Positions 14,664-19,195 of a stretch of DNA of 19,195 nucleotides are shown here, one piece after another. The translations under genes were made by a program, and so were the position numbers. The stretch is from JAWXCH01 sp034440595 (GTDB lineage Bacteria > Planctomycetota > Planctomycetia > Pirellulales > JALHPA01): the NCBI GenBank assembly GCA_034440595.1, contig JAWXCH010000535.1, forward strand, positions 1 to 19,195, written 5' to 3'. The notes beneath the pieces were generated by a model. It did not search any database, was not told the DNA's origin, and worked only from the letters and a program-made list of their open reading frames with translations. Every line of letters begins with the position of its first letter. Position 1 is the stretch's first letter.

Positions 14664-16373
14664 TTAGACAGAGGTCGGATTGCCGGAGCGATGCTCTGCT
14701 GTTGACAGTGCTGGTGCACCGGAATGTCGCTTTGGAACGGATTGCCCGATCACAGATTGGCCTACTACAGTAGCGGCTTTGGCCGGCAACTGCATCTCGG
14801 CCGCGAGTTGATCTTTCTCGAATGCGCTGCCTTGTTCCATAGAAGCCAGCGCTACGCCAATCACCGGCGTCGGCAATGTAGGTGAATTTGCTTGCAGCTT
14901 CAGTTCGGTTGAAATGGCGAGAAGCTCCTGAATTTGAGCTTCGAGCGGTTCGACAAAATCCAAGAAGGTCGCTAACTGCACACTGGCACCTCGTTCGTCC
15001 TGATCTCCTACCACGTGCAAATTGCCCACCGCCATGCCGTCAACGACCAGTGGCAAATCCATGCGCCAAGTGCGATTCGGAGCGCCAATGCATTCCTTCT
15101 GCTTCCAGGTGGCGTAGAAGTCTTCGTGCAAGTGAGGCAAATACAGGTTGAGCTGCAATCGCGTCAGGCGAAATCGCTCAGCAGATTCGACCAATGCGTT
15201 CCAGATTTTCTCTTCCCACTGAATGGTGCCTTGCAACTGATGACTGCACTGTACCGAGCGATCAATCTCTTTGAACGAGACGATGGAACGTCCCCATCCA
15301 ACGAGCCGCGAATTCAGCAACATCAGCTCCACGTGGCCGAAGACACGGGTAACAATCAAAGTAGAAATCACCAACCCGACGGTCAGAATGCCAATCCACT
15401 GAGATTCAAAATAAATTCCAGCGATGGATCCCAACGAAGTCAGCACACACAAAATTGCAATCATGCCAACCGCTTGGCGTGTTGATAGCCCCTGAGTCAG
15501 CAGGCGGTGATGAATGTGCCCGCGATCAGTCGTATAGATGCTGCGTCCGGTCAACTTTCGGCGTAAAACAGCCGCGAAGGAGTCCAGCATCGGGATGGCC
15601 CACACGGCCAACGGTGCAGCGAAAGCAATCGTGGTCGCCGATTTGGTCGAGCAGCGGAGTGCCAATGTCCCGAGAATCAGGCCGATGATCATGCTGCCGG
15701 CGTCCCCCAGATAGATAGTCGCCGGTGCAAAGTTGCATCGAAGAAATCCCAGTAGTGCAGCGGATAAGGTAAATGCGATAATCGCATCCACTTGGTTATT
15801 GGTAATCAATGCCATGATGCCAAACGTGATTCCAAAGATCGCCCCCACTGTGGCACATAGCCCGTCCACGCCGTCGATCAGATTGAAAGAATTGATCGAA
15901 CCAACGAGCCAGAACAGTGCGATGACAGAACCGAGGGCACCAACGTGCCACACCGATCCAAAGAAATTGACCTGCTCAAACAATAATTCACCGGCCGAAA
16001 AGGTAATGATCGACGCGGCAACGAACTGCCAGAAAAGCTTGGTCCGACCGCGAATCTGACGGGCATCATCGACCAGGCCTACGCCACACAACAGCAACGT
16101 GGCGATCAAAAGACCGATCAGCGAAGTACCGTCATCTCGCGAGGTTAGTTCAAATTGATTCCAGCCGAGGGCGAGTACCACCGCTCCGATAAGCAAGCCG
16201 CACAGGATTGCAGCTCCTCCCCCTAGAGAAACAGGGGCCTTTTGCATCTTGCGGCGACCATCGGGCCGATCCACAAAATTGCGTTGGAACGCCAACTGGC
16301 GAACCTTCGGCGTCAAAAAGTAAGTGGCTAGAAACGCGCTGCCCGCTATGAGCAAAAAAGCGATCGTGAACAT
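14664..16373 (-). CDS. WecA/MraY-family glycosyl-1-phosphate transferase with C-terminal extension
   Basis: A 569-residue integral membrane enzyme of the family that transfers a sugar-1-phosphate from a UDP-sugar to undecaprenyl phosphate, starting glycan assembly on the cytoplasmic face. About ten or eleven membrane segments fill residues 1-345. The diagnostic motifs are present: GLVDDARQIRGRTK (Asp102-Asp103), INSFNLIDGVDGL (Asp167, Asp170), YLGDAGS (Asp224) and the WecA-type HIHHRL (286-291). WecA itself is ~367 residues. Here ~200 more form a soluble region: an alpha/beta-looking part (about 370-490, with TWRMDLPLVVDGMAVGNLHV) and a disordered tail. The real substrate, GlcNAc or another sugar, is unknown. 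ATG at 16373 is chosen; TTG codons at 16385 and 16400 are also in frame. It converges on the Gly/Pro-rich gene with a 31-bp gap. Confidence 0.9.
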   Translation of the reverse strand: MFTIAFLLIAGSAFLATYFLTPKVRQLAFQRNFVDRPDGRRKMQKAPVSLGGGAAILCGLLIGAVVLALGWNQFELTSRDDGTSLIGLLIATLLLCGVGLVDDARQIRGRTKLFWQFVAASIITFSAGELLFEQVNFFGSVWHVGALGSVIALFWLVGSINSFNLIDGVDGLCATVGAIFGITFGIMALITNNQVDAIIAFTLSAALLGFLRCNFAPATIYLGDAGSMIIGLILGTLALRCSTKSATTIAFAAPLAVWAIPMLDSFAAVLRRKLTGRSIYTTDRGHIHHRLLTQGLSTRQAVGMIAILCVLTSLGSIAGIYFESQWIGILTVGLVISTLIVTRVFGHVELMLLNSRLVGWGRSIVSFKEIDRSVQCSHQLQGTIQWEEKIWNALVESAERFRLTRLQLNLYLPHLHEDFYATWKQKECIGAPNRTWRMDLPLVVDGMAVGNLHVVGDQDERGASVQLATFLDFVEPLEAQIQELLAISTELKLQANSPTLPTPVIGVALASMEQGSAFEKDQLAAEMQLPAKAATVVGQSVIGQSVPKRHSGAPALSTAEHRSGNPTSV

Positions 16374-17052
16374 CAAGGAAGCCAATCCAGTGAAAGCCAA
16401 ACGCGAAATGGGTTGGTTGACGCAATCTCAAGTTGTCAGTCTGTTTGCCACCGCTCCGTCATCTTCAGTACAGAAAAAATCCATTCCAACTTTTCTTGAA
16501 GCACACCACTCCCCACTGAAAACTTGAGTCTGGCTTTCTGATACAAAGCCACGTTTCTGTTTCAGTGACAGACCTCTCCGCAGTATTACAGTTCCCGCAG
16601 CAGTTCAGCTCGTGCCAGACAGCAATTCCAGAACTGGAATAAACGAGTTGGTCAAAGGTTCTGTAAGATCGCGAAAAGCTTTTCCTGTCGTAACTTAAGG
16701 GTTGCTATTTGGGCACCCCTGAAGTGTAAAGGAAGTCGCTTTCTGCATGATCCTTACGCATCCCCCGACTCAGTCCATTTAAACAAGCGACTTCGTAGAA
16801 GTCAACGATTTTGGCGGCAAAGTACACGATTGTGCAAAATCACACAATACGACCCCTCCATCCTCCCTAAACATCCCAAAGCGTTGATGGATAATGGATT
16901 GGGGAACCAGTTATGCTAGCGCCCCGAGACTTACGTTCGATCACAATTCACTGGAAACCTCTCCTATCGCATGCAAAACTGCACGGCAAGCGATATGTCT
17001 ATTACTTAATCAGATTCTGGCAGCGATGCTACCCCAGTTTTCGTGATCAGAA
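16374..17052. other. Gene-free spacer upstream of the WecA-like gene
   Basis: About 680 bp with no supported coding sequence. It contains two palindromes (16625-16640 and 16673-16684) and a GGGT-T-GC/GCACCC hairpin near 16700. A plus-strand frame from 16913 runs into the antisense of the synthetase gene and is rejected. The region should hold the promoter of the WecA-like gene and the 3' end of the synthetase transcript. Confidence 0.5.
16625..16640. promoter_or_regulatory. Palindrome ATTCCAG-AA-CTGGAAT, possible operator
   Basis: Perfect 7-bp arms surround a 2-bp centre, giving a 16-bp dyad ~250 bp upstream of the WecA-like start. A second exact palindrome, GAAAAGCTTTTC, lies at 16673-16684. 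Both could be regulator sites; no protein can be named. Confidence 0.35.
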
Positions 17053-18663
17053 CTACCCTGCAGTCAGCTCCAATGCCTTATCTTTGACTCCCTTTAAGTC
17101 CACTTTTCCGGTCCCCAGGATCGGAATCGTCTCTACCTGGAAGAAGCTGTCTGTCCCTGGAATCCATAGGTTGGGAAGCCCGCGTTCAGAAAGGCCCTTA
17201 CATAGCTCTTTGGGGGCAATGGGAATCGCGGTGTGCAAAACCACTAAACGCTCCCCTTTGCGCTCATCGGGCACCGCGGTCACCACCAGGGTCAGCTCGT
17301 CCTCTCCCGTTGCGAGGAGCTGTTGCAGATTCTCTTCGATTTTGATGTGTGGCACCATTTCGCCACCAATTTTCGAGAACCGGCTTTCGCGACCGGTGAT
17401 CTGAATAAATCCGTCGGGGTGCAAAATCGCCACATCCCCGGTGTTATACCAGCCGTCCGCAATGGCTTTTTCCGTCAATTCAGGCCGATTCAGATATCCC
17501 TGCATCACGTTGGGGCCTTTGACCTGCAGCATTCCGGCCTTGCCAGATTCCAGCACCGCACCGCTATCCAAATCAACGACACGTACCTGAACGTTCGGCA
17601 CTGGTCGGCCAACGGTTCCCTCGCGTAGGCCATCGTCTGCCAACTTTTGATTGCCACGACCTGGAGGAATATTTACGGCAACCAACGGGGACAATTCGGT
17701 ACAGCCATAGCCTTCCACCGGTCGCACGCCAAATTTGGCTGCAAAGGCTTCAATTAGCTCCTTGGGAAAACGCTCTGCTCCACCGACAGCAATTTGCAAT
17801 GTTTTCAGCTCCGCCGGTTCGCAGCGCTTGAGGTAGGTGCGAAAGAATGTCGGCGTCGCGACCATCATCGTTACGCCGTATTTGGCGCACAGCTTACTGA
17901 CCTGCTGGGCATCGAGCGGATTGAAATGGTAAACCCCTGCCAGCCCAAGTGTCATCACTGTCCAAAACGTCACCATGTACCCGAAGGAGTGAAAGAATGG
18001 CAATATCCCAAGAATCACGTCCTGGTCGGTGAGCCGGATCACCGCCTCGATGGCGGCCACATTTGATCGCAGGTTCTCGTCGCTGAGCATGACTCCTTTT
18101 GGCTCGCCGGTCGAACCGCTGGTAAAAACGATCGTGAGCAGGTCATCGGGCTTGATCGTCAGCAGGCCGAGTTGCTTTTCCAGCATTGATACCGGCAATA
18201 GTTTCGCCTGCACCGCGGCGATAACTTTGTCGCTGAGTCGTGCCAGTGGTTTTAGGTCCTCCAGATAAACCAACTCTGTGTTGAGTTTGAGATTCAGCTT
18301 TTCGGCAAATTTGCGGCTGGTCAGCACATGGCGAATTCCCGCCTGGTCGATGCAATTCTGCATTACATTCTCAGCGACTGTGTAGTTCAAGTTGACCGTC
18401 ACACGCTGCATAAGCGGCAAGGCTGCATTGACCAAGAACGCTCCTGCGGAAGGGGGCAATAACACGCCCACATTTTTTTCGTCGGCGGCCAGGACGTCCC
18501 GTTGCAGAATCCGCCGCAAAACTAGCGTTCGCAGCAGTAGCGTGCCCCCGGTCATCTCGGTGCCGATGCTATCGGCGACTTTAAGTCTTTTCGAGGCGCG
18601 ACGCATCGTGCGCAGGAATGTACGCGGCAGGACCATTGGAGAACTACTGCTTGGCATGGACAT
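17053..18663 (-). CDS. Acyl-ACP/acyl-CoA synthetase (AMP-binding), Aas-type
   Basis: A 536-residue member of the ANL adenylate-forming superfamily: it activates a fatty acid with ATP and passes it to a thiol carrier. Motifs in order are the phosphate loop TSGSTGEPKG (181-190), YGCTE (319-323), YNTGD (406-410), the hinge region GRESRFSKIGGE (424-435) and the catalytic lysine in GTGKVD (Lys520). The opening VGVLLPPSAGAFLVNAALPL and NLNYTVAENVMQNCIDQAGI closely match the synthetase half of Aas, which loads acyl chains on ACP for phospholipid repair. The Aas acyltransferase half is absent here, so a separate acyltransferase would be needed. GGAGG precedes both ATG 18663 and ATG 18657; either may be used. 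It lies downstream of the 16S terminator, so it likely has its own promoter. Confidence 0.92.
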   Translation of the reverse strand: MSMPSSSSPMVLPRTFLRTMRRASKRLKVADSIGTEMTGGTLLLRTLVLRRILQRDVLAADEKNVGVLLPPSAGAFLVNAALPLMQRVTVNLNYTVAENVMQNCIDQAGIRHVLTSRKFAEKLNLKLNTELVYLEDLKPLARLSDKVIAAVQAKLLPVSMLEKQLGLLTIKPDDLLTIVFTSGSTGEPKGVMLSDENLRSNVAAIEAVIRLTDQDVILGILPFFHSFGYMVTFWTVMTLGLAGVYHFNPLDAQQVSKLCAKYGVTMMVATPTFFRTYLKRCEPAELKTLQIAVGGAERFPKELIEAFAAKFGVRPVEGYGCTELSPLVAVNIPPGRGNQKLADDGLREGTVGRPVPNVQVRVVDLDSGAVLESGKAGMLQVKGPNVMQGYLNRPELTEKAIADGWYNTGDVAILHPDGFIQITGRESRFSKIGGEMVPHIKIEENLQQLLATGEDELTLVVTAVPDERKGERLVVLHTAIPIAPKELCKGLSERGLPNLWIPGTDSFFQVETIPILGTGKVDLKGVKDKALELTAG

Positions 18664-18765
18664 ACCCTCCCCCGAAGTACCGACAGAAAAAGCGAGCGGT
18701 GGGCCGCATTAAAACGGAAAAGTTGGAAAGGTACAACCGAAGCTGGCGACGTGCGCATAAAAAAA

Positions 18766-18795
18766 CCCCTCGCAGTCTGGCAAGGCTGCGAGGGG
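18766..18795 (-). terminator. Intrinsic terminator of the 16S rRNA transcript
   Basis: CCCCTCGCAG pairs perfectly with CTGCGAGGGG (10 bp) around a 10-nt loop. On the minus strand it is followed by seven T residues (complement of 18759-18765). It lies ~175 nt after the 16S 3' end and is the strongest terminator in the window. Confidence 0.88.
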
Positions 18796-18820
18796 TCTAT
18801 CAATTACATTTCGGTAGTTT

Positions 18821-18842
18821 GCCCAACTGTTTCCAGTTGGGC
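18821..18842 (-). other. GAAA-capped hairpin in the 16S trailer
   Basis: GCCCAACTG and CAGTTGGGC form a perfect 9-bp stem. On the minus strand, the sense of the 16S transcript, the loop is GAAA, a stable GNRA tetraloop. No U-tract follows, so it is more likely a processing or stability element than a terminator. Confidence 0.55.
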
Positions 18843-18962
18843 CGATCTCTTATTTTGGCTCAGTCATCGATACAAGACCGCCTCACATCTTATTGTCTAA
18901 AGGTTTGCCATCTTGCCTCGTGAGGAAGCATGCTCTTTCGAGCGGACAAAACAATTAGTAAG

Positions 18963-19195
<233 letters not shown>

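Noticed and set aside
16913..17404. 163-codon plus-strand frame
   Set aside because: Most of it is antisense to the clearly coding synthetase gene, and its start region shows no motif.

Overview
The window looks like chromosomal DNA of a planctomycete, probably of the Pirellula/Blastopirellula/Rhodopirellula kind. The pointers are a 16S rRNA gene with no 23S gene behind it, a DUF1080 secreted protein, a DUF3467 protein, a very large membrane-anchored TPR protein, and a secreted Gly/Pro-rich protein with the TQWRRWP-type motif I associate with planctomycete proteins. LpxA and a Wza-type export lipoprotein indicate a two-membrane envelope. Strong Shine-Dalgarno sites (before DUF3467 and DUF1080) fit the CCTCC in the 16S tail. 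The genus is inference.

Left edge (1-1570). The window opens in the last ~96 bases of a group II intron: domain V with its AGC triad, then domain VI with a bulged branch-point A. The intron stops 8 bp beyond the stop codon of an opposing gene (105-899, minus). That gene encodes an unusual one-pass membrane protein with an anti-sigma zinc finger (Hx3Cx2C) at the N-terminus and two CxxCH heme-type motifs at the C-terminus. No sigma factor gene is next to it. The 671-bp spacer behind it holds a candidate structured small RNA on the minus strand (about 1320 to 1161), with a possible promoter, an 11-bp repeat pair upstream and a terminal GC hairpin.

Middle (1571-7032). An OmpR-type response regulator and a histidine kinase almost without a periplasmic domain form an overlapping pair. 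Behind them come a secreted DUF1080 protein and lpxA (lipid A synthesis), all on the minus strand. A small TPR gene diverges from lpxA. It converges on a DUF3467 gene across a spacer with a long imperfect inverted repeat.

Right (7100-16400). A 1450-residue TPR protein is followed by DUF3467 on the same strand. Divergent from it, a Wza-like export lipoprotein and the secreted Gly/Pro-rich protein form a two-gene operon. A WecA-type sugar-phosphate transferase with an extra ~200-residue soluble C-terminal region converges on it. The chemistry suggests a surface-polysaccharide locus: the transferase starts the lipid-linked glycan and the lipoprotein helps export it. The roles of the TPR and Gly/Pro-rich proteins there are inference.

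End (17053-19195). A free-standing acyl-ACP/acyl-CoA synthetase lies downstream of the last 225 bases of the 16S rRNA gene. Between them are a GNRA-capped hairpin and a strong intrinsic terminator, so the 16S transcript appears to end without a 23S or tRNA gene.
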